Shown piece by piece: positions 40,513 through 49,146 of a stretch of 64,000 bases of DNA (within the stretch, counting starts at the first letter, position 1; the number at the start of each line of letters is the position of its first letter). Position numbers and translations under genes: made by a program. A model generated the notes under the pieces. That model was not told where the DNA came from. It ran no database searches and worked only from the letters and a program-made list of their open reading frames with translations. This stretch comes from Microcoleus sp. FACHB-672 (GTDB taxonomy: Bacteria > Cyanobacteriota > Cyanobacteriia > Cyanobacteriales > Oscillatoriaceae). The stretch covers positions 365,327-429,326 of the forward strand of contig NZ_JACJOU010000007.1 in the NCBI RefSeq assembly GCF_014695725.1. Direction: 5' to 3'.

Positions 40513-40766
40513 CTCATAGCCCCCGCTAGCATTTTGTGATTTTAATTAAATTTTAATATTTAATTAAATGTTTGTTATAGGTGGATTCTGCTTGACGAGC
40601 TGAACCGTGTCAACGTCTCTAAATATTTTTAGTATTGCTCGACACAGTAAAATAAAACAAGCGTGTATACCCTGAGCTAAAGAGTGGGAGAGCGCTAGAG
40701 TCTGTGGCGTCGGCTCCGTGAGAGGGCAAAGGGTTATCTCGTTCGTGTCGCCCCCTCTTGAGTTTT

Positions 40767-42911
40767 CTATTTGTCACCATAAAAGTTTTCCTGCACCACC
40801 ACTCCCTTGCCGGCGCGGATATTGTAAGGAAAGGGACGGGTATCGGCGATCGTGCCTCTCGCTTTACGCACTTGCAGCGCCCGAAAGCCCTGTCCTGCCT
40901 GACCCATTTCGCCCCAGTTCGGGATATAAACATCCAAGACGGTATCGTAACTGTTGAGCAGGCTATAGAGGACGTTCTCATCCAGAGTTTTGATGAGGAT
41001 TGTATCGAGCAACGCTACATCCAGCCGGCGCAACAGGCGGTTTTTACGTTCGATAAAGCTAATGAAATCGTTAATTTTGTACTGAATGGCTAGGGGGGTA
41101 AGAGAGTCGATGATCAACCGGCACGGTTTAGGGATCAAACGCAGATGCTGCTCGATATCGTAAAGAAAGCGATCCATATCTGTAAGATCAATAAAGTCTT
41201 CACCGGCAGTTGCATGGGTGTCTAAAATCCGCAAATGTCCTGACTCTAGGTAGGAATCGATATTGCTGCCGAAAACTTCCATTTGTGGGCGCAGCAGATA
41301 AGCCGGTGCATCGGTGGTGAGATAAAGCACGCTTTCCCCCAATTTCAGCCCTTCCATCGCAAATTGCTGGGTGAGAGTGGTTTTGCCCACGCCCTGATCC
41401 CCACGCACCAACCAAGCAGAACCGTACAGGATGCCTGCCGGCACAATTGCTTTTAAGGGAGAAAATGTCAGTGCCTGGGGTGCTTTTGTCTCGCTTGCCG
41501 TCGCCTCCATTGTTGAGAGGAAAAAAACTTCTAAACCTTGTTTTCTAATTTCCATGCGGTGACGACCGGCAACGTGATCGCTGGCACGCATCTTGTAAAC
41601 TTCGAGATAGCGTTTGCGCTGCAAACCAATGATTTCTGTTGAGAGGATAATTGTGCCATCGAGAACCGTTTCTTCTACACCAAAACGCGATAGCCGGTGA
41701 GCGTCGCCGGCAGGAATATTAGAAATTAGCAAACCTACTGCACCAGCACGTTGTACCAGAGTTGCCACTTGGAAGGTTTTCTCTCGCTGCACTCCCAAGT
41801 CTTTGACTTTATGCAGGAACACCGAAAAAGAATCCATCACGATGCGAGCCGGTTGAAAATTCTCAACTTCCTGCACCATCAACTCTAAATGTTCTTCTAC
41901 CCGAATATCAGTCTGAGCAATAAATACAATGCGTAATAAACCCTTGGCTTCCAACTCTTGCGAATTCCAGCCGAAACCTTGGGCAATTTGGTGCAGACGA
42001 GCGGCAGTTTCTTCAAAAGAAATGATCAGCCCCTTTTCTCCCTGTTGAGCGCCATGAATCAAGAACTGCAAAGCTAGAGTTGTCTTGCCGGTTCCAGAAA
42101 CGCCAGAGAGCAGGATAGAGCGCCCGCCGGGGATACCGCCTCGCAAAATAGCGTCTAATCCCGCAATGCCGGTGGAAATTTCCTGCTTTTCCGCTTCTAG
42201 CCCTGTTTCTCGGCGCTTGAGTGAGAGCATCGAACTCAGAACGCGCACCCCATCCTCTGTGATGAGAAAGGGACACGGCACCATTTCACTCGCCCGACCC
42301 CGCAATTTATATACCTGTAAGAACCGGCTCTGTTCCCCTTCCTGAAGCGCAATGTTTAAATAGAGAATTCCATCGGCAACGGCAAATTCAGCCCCTTCCG
42401 CAATGTCAGAGCGGTCATATTCTCCTAATAGAAAAGCAGTACATCGCGCACTTGCTAGCCGCACCGAAAGATCATAGCAAAAGCGGCGAAACTCGCTAAC
42501 ATCTGTTGATAAATCGCGAATTGCTTTAAAAGAATCAATTGCGAGAACTTGTGGCTGGTGCTTTTCAACTAAGTTGAGAATATGATCGGCTAATTCAGCG
42601 AGGGAATGTTGACGGATAAACGGCCCAATATCTTGATAGATTACTCGCTCACCGAACACTTCTGCGTCAAAAAAGCTGAAGCACTGCATATAGCGCACCA
42701 CTTTTAACGTCGGTTCCGAAAGCGTGGTGAGATAAAGTGCTTTGTCGGCACTATTCGTGCGGATGTGGTTAAAGAGCATTTGCTGAACCAGGATGGTTTT
42801 TCCCGTTCCTGGTTGGCCGGCTACAATATTCAGCGAATAAACAGGGATGCCTCCACCCATGACTGTGTCTAAATTGGGCACACCTGTGGGCACCAGTTTG
42901 ATGTTGCTCAT
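40767..42911 (-). CDS. KaiC-like ATPase with three RecA domains
   Basis: The 714-residue protein carries three tandem RecA/KaiC-type ATPase units. Walker A motifs are GQPGTGKT (32-39), GVSGTGKT (270-277) and GDQGVGKT (504-511). KaiC clock proteins have two such units. Only unit 2 keeps the catalytic double Glu (SFEET, 300-301). Units 1 and 3 have LSE and DAP there, so they may bind ATP without turning it over. A Walker B-like LAIDS, VMDSF and LIIDSL occurs in each. Its start is 3 bp from the upstream helical protein's stop, so the two are coupled. A clock role is not shown, and KaiC-like proteins also serve signalling. Confidence 0.88.
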   Translation of the reverse strand: MSNIKLVPTGVPNLDTVMGGGIPVYSLNIVAGQPGTGKTILVQQMLFNHIRTNSADKALYLTTLSEPTLKVVRYMQCFSFFDAEVFGERVIYQDIGPFIRQHSLAELADHILNLVEKHQPQVLAIDSFKAIRDLSTDVSEFRRFCYDLSVRLASARCTAFLLGEYDRSDIAEGAEFAVADGILYLNIALQEGEQSRFLQVYKLRGRASEMVPCPFLITEDGVRVLSSMLSLKRRETGLEAEKQEISTGIAGLDAILRGGIPGGRSILLSGVSGTGKTTLALQFLIHGAQQGEKGLIISFEETAARLHQIAQGFGWNSQELEAKGLLRIVFIAQTDIRVEEHLELMVQEVENFQPARIVMDSFSVFLHKVKDLGVQREKTFQVATLVQRAGAVGLLISNIPAGDAHRLSRFGVEETVLDGTIILSTEIIGLQRKRYLEVYKMRASDHVAGRHRMEIRKQGLEVFFLSTMEATASETKAPQALTFSPLKAIVPAGILYGSAWLVRGDQGVGKTTLTQQFAMEGLKLGESVLYLTTDAPAYLLRPQMEVFGSNIDSYLESGHLRILDTHATAGEDFIDLTDMDRFLYDIEQHLRLIPKPCRLIIDSLTPLAIQYKINDFISFIERKNRLLRRLDVALLDTILIKTLDENVLYSLLNSYDTVLDVYIPNWGEMGQAGQGFRALQVRKARGTIADTRPFPYNIRAGKGVVVQENFYGDK

Positions 42912-42914
42912 GGT

Positions 42915-43334
42915 CTAGCTCTTATCAAGTTTTTGTTTGAACTGCTGCACCAGGGGTTCCACCTTGCCTAAGAGGATTTCTCCGGTTAGGTCGATTAGTA
43001 GAGCCATCACGTTATCTGTAAACGCCATAAGTCCCGTCCGGACTGCGGTGCGCTCTAAGGCATCTAAGGTTGTGTTCAACCCATCCAGGCTAATCCCACT
43101 GCTATGGATCTCGATGGGTTGCAACAGCGCGTGATCGCGACTGGCTTCTAAGAGGGCACTACGGAACACAGCAACACAGGCAGTTTCGCCAATGAGCGAG
43201 TTGATGCGTTCCCACAGCCGGTCTAGAAGCTCACTGAAAATTTCTAGGATTTCTTGCTTGCCGGCTTGTGCCATCTCCGCTTGCATTTGGCGGAGTGCTG
43301 CTTCGTGCTTACCTTGTTCAGTGGATTCGGTCAT
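42915..43334 (-). CDS. Helical hypothetical protein upstream of KaiC-like gene
   Basis: The 139-residue protein is predicted to be almost entirely alpha-helical (for example LRQMQAEMAQAGKQEILEIF and LIDLTGEILLGKVEPLVQQF). No family is recognised. ATG 43332-43334, with an AGAAGGG element about 8 bases upstream, is chosen over TTG 43358. The 3-bp gap to the KaiC-like gene indicates translational coupling, so it likely acts with that ATPase as an adaptor or regulator. Confidence 0.8.
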   Translation of the reverse strand: MTESTEQGKHEAALRQMQAEMAQAGKQEILEIFSELLDRLWERINSLIGETACVAVFRSALLEASRDHALLQPIEIHSSGISLDGLNTTLDALERTAVRTGLMAFTDNVMALLIDLTGEILLGKVEPLVQQFKQKLDKS

Positions 43335-44060
43335 GTCCACCCTTCTTATGGCTGACAATATACGCTAATTTATTACAAATTTTTATCGAATCTGTTTGGC
43401 TGAGCAGAGATCGACCTCAGTTTTACCCAGCACAATTTATTGTTTTATATTCTAGCATTGAGTTACGTTCAGGCAAAGTTTGACTTTTCTGGTTCTCGTG
43501 GGAAGCTGTTGTCTCCGCGACGATCCCTTCTGGTTTCTTGCAAAAAGTTAATAATTATTTTTAATAATTTATATTACGTTTGAAATTTAATTTAATTGTT
43601 CATTTTCTTGATAATTTACTGGGAATCTCAAATTTATCTGTTGTCAGAAGTTTTAGGATTTGTGTAGCAAGGTTTTGACAATGAAACTGTACCTTCCGTC
43701 TGCTCGCTCTTATGAAATGATCCTTTCTCTGGATGAGCTGCGTAATCTGCTCGGGAAATATTATTATGAGGGATCAACGTAATTCATGCCGACATCAGAT
43801 ATTTGTGAATATCTAGTCATCATAAATTTTAGTAAAATGCTAGGGTATTTTTAACAAAAATCAGGACTTAATTGAGCTGATCTTTAATTCCTGTGATTGT
43901 TTTTCTAAAAAGCTAGCTGGAGTTAAGGATGCGTTGGTAAAATAGAAGGGTAGAAGCGCTCACCGGCACCTAGCACTTTAGTAAACGAGATGATAGTTTT
44001 CTCGGAGTGAAGGTTTGAGCGTCAAAACAGATTAGATCACATTGTTAAGGTGACAGCGCT
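43335..44060. other. Intergenic region, possible very small ORF
   Basis: These 726 bp are AT-rich and hold the promoter of the helical protein/KaiC-like unit near the left end. The only candidate gene is a 33-codon frame at 43681-43782 (+), starting MKLYLPSARSYEMILS, with no clear ribosome site. It is mentioned because the residues look protein-like. No RNA family was recognised. Confidence 0.4.
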
Positions 44061-44225
44061 ATGTTTTTACTGTTCTTCGTTTTTACTGTCCTGTTGGTGA
44101 TTTCTGCAACCCCGCTTTTAGGACTTTTTGACTTTGACTGGTCTCTGCCATTGATGCTCGGCTTGTTCGTTGCTTTCTTTATTGCCGGCTGGGCGCTATT
44201 TATTGCCTATCCGCTATTTTCATAA
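44061..44225 (+). CDS. 54-residue two-helix membrane protein
   Basis: The product is almost wholly hydrophobic: helix 1 at about residues 2-22 (FFVFTVLLVISATPLLGL) and helix 2 at about 32-53 (MLGLFVAFFIAGWALFIAY), joined by a short FDFDW loop. AAGGTG lies 9 bases before the ATG. The codon pattern is coherent and the frame is closed, so it is probably a real small membrane protein. Its role is unknown. Confidence 0.65.
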   Translation: MFLLFFVFTVLLVISATPLLGLFDFDWSLPLMLGLFVAFFIAGWALFIAYPLFS

Positions 44226-44398
44226 AATAGATGTGGAACCATGAGAAAGATTAGTCATTTTAAACACACAGTTTTAGACAAAATCTTTTCTCAAATAATT
44301 CTTGATTAAAATTTACCAATCATCAATTATAGGGTGCGTGACTGACATACCCTACTCAGTTAGAGATGAAAACCGGCTACGGAAAGAATGGTGAGAAA

Positions 44399-44470
44399 TG
44401 GGTCACGAAGGGCTCGAACCTTCAACCACCGGATTAAGAGTCCGCTGCTCTACCATTGAGCTAGTGACCC
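44399..44470 (-). tRNA. trnK: tRNA-Lys (CUU anticodon)
   Basis: On the minus strand a cloverleaf is present. The acceptor GGGTCAC/GTGACCC has discriminator A, the D-arm is GCTC/GAGC, and the loop CTCTTAA has anticodon CUU. The T-arm is GAAGG/CCTTC with TTCGAGC. No CCA is encoded. The first pair of the anticodon stem looks like G-G, a mismatch. The gene decodes AAG. Its 5' end overlaps the stop codon of the upstream hydrolase gene by 10 nt on the same strand. Confidence 0.93.
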
Positions 44471-45300
44471 ACCGAGTTACTTATGATAGCAGATTCTGCT
44501 GCCGGTTCAACCTCTGGGACTTCTATAAATTTTTGACTTCGCAAAATTTTGTAGAGGTCAACCTCGGTTTCCAGCAGGCAAGCGTGTCCGCTGTCAGAAA
44601 GCACAACCATCTTAGCATTGGGAAAGCAGTTCACCAGACGTTTTGCTTCCGAAACAGAAGGCAGCAGCCGATCAGCAGCACCGGCAATCACCAACACCGG
44701 CACAGAGATCCCAGCCAGTTCTTCTTCGGTAATCTGAAACTCTCTTAATAACGACAACCGCCAGACACTGGTTTTTTGTGGCACTAAGTGCAGCGTCGTC
44801 ACCATTTCTTCCAGCACATCGGGTTCAATGCGATCATAGGCGGTTAAAAAAGGCACCAGCCCTATTGACGAAACCGGATAGATGCCGGCAGGCAACCAGT
44901 TAACCAAATGCGATCCATAATTCAGCCAAGCTTGCCGCCGAAACGAAGAAGCCGGATTGATCAAAATCAGCCGATCAACCAGATGGGGAGCTCGCTGCAT
45001 CACCTTTAGCGCTAAACAGCCGCCAAAGGACTCCCCACATAAATAAACAGGCTGCCGTTGTCCTGATTTGGGTTCTGCCGCAATCAACTCCACCACTTGA
45101 TCGGCCAATTCGTCCCAATTCGTTAGATCAGCCGGCGAAATTGCCAGAGATCGGATATCAAAAGCCACCTCTAAATAACCCAACTGTGTGCGTAACAGCT
45201 GGCCGGTGCCATCCATTCCCGGCAGGAAAACGAACAGTGGATGGTCGGGTTTCGGTGGTTTTGGCGTCAGGAAACAAGGACGGCTATTAACTACAGACAT
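44461..45300 (-). CDS. Alpha/beta hydrolase, PES/thioesterase-like
   Basis: The 279-residue enzyme has an alpha/beta-hydrolase fold with the oxyanion region FLPGMDGTG (about 25-33), nucleophile Ser in CGESFGGCLA (GxSxG), acidic residue near IAGAADRLLP and His in SDSGHACLLE. The FLPGMDG motif resembles the hydrolase half of plant phytyl ester synthases and Synechocystis Slr2103. The last three codons and stop (GGT CAC TAG) are also the first bases of the tRNA-Lys gene. An acyltransferase gene precedes it on the same strand. Confidence 0.88.
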   Translation of the reverse strand: MSVVNSRPCFLTPKPPKPDHPLFVFLPGMDGTGQLLRTQLGYLEVAFDIRSLAISPADLTNWDELADQVVELIAAEPKSGQRQPVYLCGESFGGCLALKVMQRAPHLVDRLILINPASSFRRQAWLNYGSHLVNWLPAGIYPVSSIGLVPFLTAYDRIEPDVLEEMVTTLHLVPQKTSVWRLSLLREFQITEEELAGISVPVLVIAGAADRLLPSVSEAKRLVNCFPNAKMVVLSDSGHACLLETEVDLYKILRSQKFIEVPEVEPAAESAIISNSVGH

Positions 45301-45382
45301 GATAATCGTTCAAATCTAATAGGGTCATCGGTCGCCGGTCATTTGCCTCCCTGACAAATGACACAGGACGTTTAACAAAAAC

Positions 45383-46105
45383 TTAGTAGCACCCTTGGTG
45401 AAGTAAATCCGCAATCTCTCTGTGTGTGTGACCGAGCAAGTCATCAACCACTGTTTTTGCCTTTTTGCCTTGGTAGCTTTCTCGCTGACTTGCAGTAATC
45501 CAAAACGGACGCCCGATTAAAACGTTGACCCGCTTATAAATTACCATAGGGTGCCAGCCCTCTTGCTGGAATGCCGGCTCAGTTGGATCAAATAAACTCA
45601 AGAGCTTCACCGGCACCCAGGGAACAATGATTTCTTCGCAGGAAGCGATTGCCACCGGCAGCACGACTAAATCCTGCACCTTTGCTCGCAAAGCCAAATG
45701 GGCAAAGCCGCGATGAAACTCCGCCATGCCTCCAGGCTGGGTGCTTCGTACCATCGTTTGGGCACCTTCGGGAAACAACCCAACCATTTGCCGCGCTTGC
45801 AATAGTCCCGTTGCTTGTTGGAAAAATGCTTGCTGCCGGTGTGCCGGTGCCTCTAGGGCAAACGCCCCGAACTGATTCACTAGGTCGCGCAACACCGGCA
45901 CTTGAGCCATATAGTGATGACACGCAAACCGAATTGATTGCCCTACCCCTGCCATCAGCACCGGCGCATCCATAAAGCTGCGATGATTGCTCACCACAAG
46001 CGCAGGACTGCCACTGGGAATGCGATCCTCATGGTAAACAAACATTCGCGTGCCGGTTGCTGTCAGCAGCGATTGAGATATACGCAATGGGCTATCTAAA
46101 GACAT
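45383..46105 (-). CDS. PlsC-like acyltransferase (phytyl/acyl ester type)
   Basis: The 240-residue protein has the glycerolipid acyltransferase motifs: an NHRSFMDAPV box (NHx4D at about 48-53) and the FPEGAQT box that positions the acceptor phosphate or hydroxyl. The C-terminal part is long and hydrophilic, as in DGAT-like members. The gene lies 80 bp upstream of the hydrolase, on the same strand. The pair mirrors the two domains of plant phytyl ester synthases. It differs from the fab-linked plsC at 56.9 kb. ATG 46105 is preferred to TTG 46126. Confidence 0.85.
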   Translation of the reverse strand: MSLDSPLRISQSLLTATGTRMFVYHEDRIPSGSPALVVSNHRSFMDAPVLMAGVGQSIRFACHHYMAQVPVLRDLVNQFGAFALEAPAHRQQAFFQQATGLLQARQMVGLFPEGAQTMVRSTQPGGMAEFHRGFAHLALRAKVQDLVVLPVAIASCEEIIVPWVPVKLLSLFDPTEPAFQQEGWHPMVIYKRVNVLIGRPFWITASQRESYQGKKAKTVVDDLLGHTHREIADLLHQGCY

Positions 46106-46864
46106 ACCTGAGAACCCGGAATACAAGCCAAGGATTTAACATCTGCTCTAATTTAACTTAACATTCCTTTACGGGCCTTAATCTCCACCTTAAGGTAGGC
46201 ATCCCAACCCCTTACAGGCCAAGCTCCCTCTGTACCAGATTGGCATCTTTTTCACACACCCCATTCATAAATTGATAAGCAATGCGGTGAAAGAGCGAGA
46301 GTGCGAGGAAGGAACCGAGGCAGTAGAAGCAGACAGAAATTGGGGTTGCTTGTGAGCGATAGAGCAATGGGAAAAGACACATATCCCCTAAAAATTCAGC
46401 TTATGCACGGTTTAGTACAGAGCCGGCAACCGCTTTAGTGTTAGATAACTTTTGAATGCTTGTGGGAATACTTATAGCAGCCTGTCGGTAAAACCTGAAT
46501 ATTTAACAGGATGAAAAAATATATCGTTTCACCCGTCTGCCGCGACCTTTGCCTACCAACTCGCCTCTGGCGAATGCAAACTTAATGCAAAAGCTAAACA
46601 TTGAACCCTTGAGCTTATTACTAGGCAATCTTCAATTCTTGTGAGTGCTGACTTTTAATCTATTTAAGATTTATTGACCTATTATGGGTTAAGTCTACAA
46701 TTGAGGAAGGAAATACTGATACATTTGTCACAGCCTTGTACTGCGGCTTTCTGCCAATCTACGGCTGAGTCAACCTCCTCAGGAAAATCACAACCCAATA
46801 AAGGCTCCAAGCCCCTCATAGATGAATACTCATCAAGGAATGAGGGTTGTTTTAGGCAATTACT
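46106..46864. other. Intergenic region between acyltransferase and metG
   Basis: The 759 bp contain no convincing gene. A perfect 10-bp palindrome ACCTTAAGGT lies at 46187-46196. Candidate frames at 46674-46868 (+) and 46682-46939 (-) are shadows of low-complexity sequence with no start signal. The metG promoter should lie here. No RNA family was recognised. Confidence 0.5.
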
Positions 46865-49012
46865 ATGAACGATACCGATACAAGTAAAACCACATTTGCT
46901 CTGACAACCCCTCTGTACTATGTCAACGATTTGCCACACATTGGCAGCGCCTACACAACGATCGCAGCGGATGCGTTAGCGCGGTTTCAACGTTTGCGGG
47001 GCAAGCCGGTGCTGTTGATTACCGGCACAGACGAACACGGGCAAAAAATTGAGCGCACAGCAGAAGCAGCAGGACGTCCTCCCCAAGAATACTGCGATGA
47101 GATCGCAGCAGGATTTGAAGCGCTTTGGCAAAAACTTGACATTTACTATGATCGCTTCACCCGCACTACAGCCAAGCGCCACGAAGCCATCGTCAAGGAA
47201 TTTTTTGGGCGCGTCTGGGACAAAGGAGACATCTACCTGGGCCAGCAAAAAGGCTGGTACTGCGTTCCCTGCGAAGAATTTAAAGAAGAGCGGGATCTGC
47301 TAGAAGGACACCGCTGTGCGATTCACACCAACAAGGAAGCCGAGTGGCGCGATGAGCAGAACTACTTCTTCCGCCTCTCTAAATATCAAACTCAACTCGA
47401 AACCCTCTATCAAGAGCGCCCAGATTTTATTCAGCCAGATAGCCGGCGCAATGAAGTGCTGAGCTTTGTAGAGCGGGGACTGCAAGACTTTTCCATCTCT
47501 CGCGTCAATCTGGACTGGGGGTTCCCGGTGCCGGTTGATCCCAGCCACACCCTTTATGTGTGGTTTGACGCCTTGCTGGGGTATGTGACAGCGCTGCTAG
47601 AGCCAGATGAGGAACCGACTTTGGAGAACGCCCTCTCCTCTTGGTGGCCCATTAACCTGCACCTCATTGGTAAAGACATTCTGCGATTCCATGCGGTTTA
47701 CTGGCCGGCCATGTTAATGTCAGCACAACTGCCTGTGCCCGGTTGTGTCTTTGGCCACGGCTTTTTAACAAAAGATGGCCGTAAGATGGGGAAAAGTCAG
47801 GGCAATACCATTGATCCCATTGCCCTCGTCAACCGCTATGGTTCCGACGCAGTCCGCTACTACTTCTTAAAGGAGATTGAATTTGGCCAAGATGGCGATT
47901 TTAACGAAACTCGGTTTATTAATAATCTCAATGCGGACTTGGCCAATGACTTGGGCAATTTGCTCAACCGGACAATAGGGATGGCTCGTAAATACTGCAA
48001 CGCCTGTGTGCCAAACGTTGCCGGTGAGAGCGTTTCCAACGATAACCCCCTCAAAGCGATTGGGTTAACTTTGGGGGATAAAGTAACGAGTGCTTACGAA
48101 TCCTTGTCCTTTAGTCAAGGCTGCGAAGCAATCTTAACCCTCGTTAGGGCCTGCAACAAGTATATTGATGAGCAGGCACCTTGGACGCTATATAAACAGG
48201 GACAGCACGAGGCTGTTGGGCAAGTACTCTACAGCGTTTTAGAGTCTGTGCGACTTGCTGCATATCTCCTGTCGCCGGTTATTCCCAATATCAGCAATGA
48301 TATTTACCGGCAGTTGGGTTTTGAGCTGGATTTGAAAGTTCAGCAGCCAATCAAAGTGTCATCTCCTGGGGTGCAACCCGCACTAATGGGAGCCGACAGC
48401 AGCGAAGTGGCAGTTAAAGCCCAAACACCCCCAACAACCGTCAATCTAGCATTCGCGTCTCGCGGATTGGAGCCATCTCAACCAAAACCCCCCTCCTTTG
48501 ACGAGGAGACAGTTTGGATAAAAGTGCTCCAGCCATTTTTAAAAGCGCCTACTTATTTGGGTGAGTTTTTCAACGAGTATAAAGGACCTGTGGTGACAGG
48601 TGCGGGCGTGCTAGTCGCACTTGTTATGGGCAATGTAATTGTTGAACTGATTGAAGGCATTAATGATATCCCTTTAATAGCTCCTGCTTTGGAACTGATC
48701 GGTATAGGATACACGAGTTGGTTTATTTACCGCTACGGAACCTCTACAGCCGGTCGCCAAGCCTTTTATCAGGAGTTTAAAGCGCTTAAGGAACAATTTG
48801 TGGGTGCGAGTTCTCTCTCACCGGCAAGCGACTCCCAACCATTAGCGCTCACAACTCAAAGTTCTCAACCAGCTCCAGACGCCCAAGAAACGGCAGTTGC
48901 AGCGCCTTATCGCACCCACGCTTGCTGGGGAACCTTGCCGGCTAACCAGCCGCTGGGCGAACCTAAGCCGGTGTTTCAGCGCTTGGAGCCGGTCGAATCC
49001 ATTTCTTCCTAA
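46865..49012 (+). CDS. metG: Methionyl-tRNA synthetase with internal CAAD membrane-anchor domain
   Basis: The 715-residue enzyme charges tRNA-Met. The catalytic core carries HIGS (25-28) and KMGKS (307-311) signatures, with an anticodon-binding helical domain to about 485. Cyanobacterial MetRS is usually about 530 residues and ends in a conserved tail, here GTLPANQPLGEPKPVFQRLE (689-708). Between these parts is an extra segment of roughly 195 residues (about 492-686). Within it lies a CAAD-type domain at about 553-648: an amphipathic stretch, helix 1 at 574-598, INDIPLIAPALELIGIGY, and helix 2 at 603-622 followed by RQAFYQEFKALKEQF. CAAD anchors synthetases to thylakoid membranes in cyanobacteria. 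The linkers on both sides are Ser/Pro-rich. No frameshift is visible. Confidence 0.95.
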   Translation: MNDTDTSKTTFALTTPLYYVNDLPHIGSAYTTIAADALARFQRLRGKPVLLITGTDEHGQKIERTAEAAGRPPQEYCDEIAAGFEALWQKLDIYYDRFTRTTAKRHEAIVKEFFGRVWDKGDIYLGQQKGWYCVPCEEFKEERDLLEGHRCAIHTNKEAEWRDEQNYFFRLSKYQTQLETLYQERPDFIQPDSRRNEVLSFVERGLQDFSISRVNLDWGFPVPVDPSHTLYVWFDALLGYVTALLEPDEEPTLENALSSWWPINLHLIGKDILRFHAVYWPAMLMSAQLPVPGCVFGHGFLTKDGRKMGKSQGNTIDPIALVNRYGSDAVRYYFLKEIEFGQDGDFNETRFINNLNADLANDLGNLLNRTIGMARKYCNACVPNVAGESVSNDNPLKAIGLTLGDKVTSAYESLSFSQGCEAILTLVRACNKYIDEQAPWTLYKQGQHEAVGQVLYSVLESVRLAAYLLSPVIPNISNDIYRQLGFELDLKVQQPIKVSSPGVQPALMGADSSEVAVKAQTPPTTVNLAFASRGLEPSQPKPPSFDEETVWIKVLQPFLKAPTYLGEFFNEYKGPVVTGAGVLVALVMGNVIVELIEGINDIPLIAPALELIGIGYTSWFIYRYGTSTAGRQAFYQEFKALKEQFVGASSLSPASDSQPLALTTQSSQPAPDAQETAVAAPYRTHACWGTLPANQPLGEPKPVFQRLEPVESISS

Positions 49013-49049
49013 CGCTCGCCAACACAGGCGACACAGTGCCGGTGCCTGA

Positions 49050-49074
49050 GCCATCAGGTTTCTATCCTGATGGC
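49050..49074 (+). terminator. Hairpin after metG
   Basis: GCCATCAGG (49050-49058) and CCTGATGGC (49066-49074) form a perfect 9-bp stem with a 7-nt loop, about 40 bp after the metG stop. No T-run follows, so it may be an mRNA-stabilising or weak terminating hairpin. Confidence 0.6.
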
Positions 49075-49146
49075 AAGGAAACTTAGAGCTAAAACGTTAG
49101 GAATGGCTGTATCAATTTTTTCATAACAAACCGAGGTATAACAATC

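Noticed and set aside
40767..42911. Core circadian clock gene kaiC
   Set aside because: No kaiA or kaiB nearby, three ATPase units, and weak conservation of the autophosphorylation region; it is KaiC-like only.
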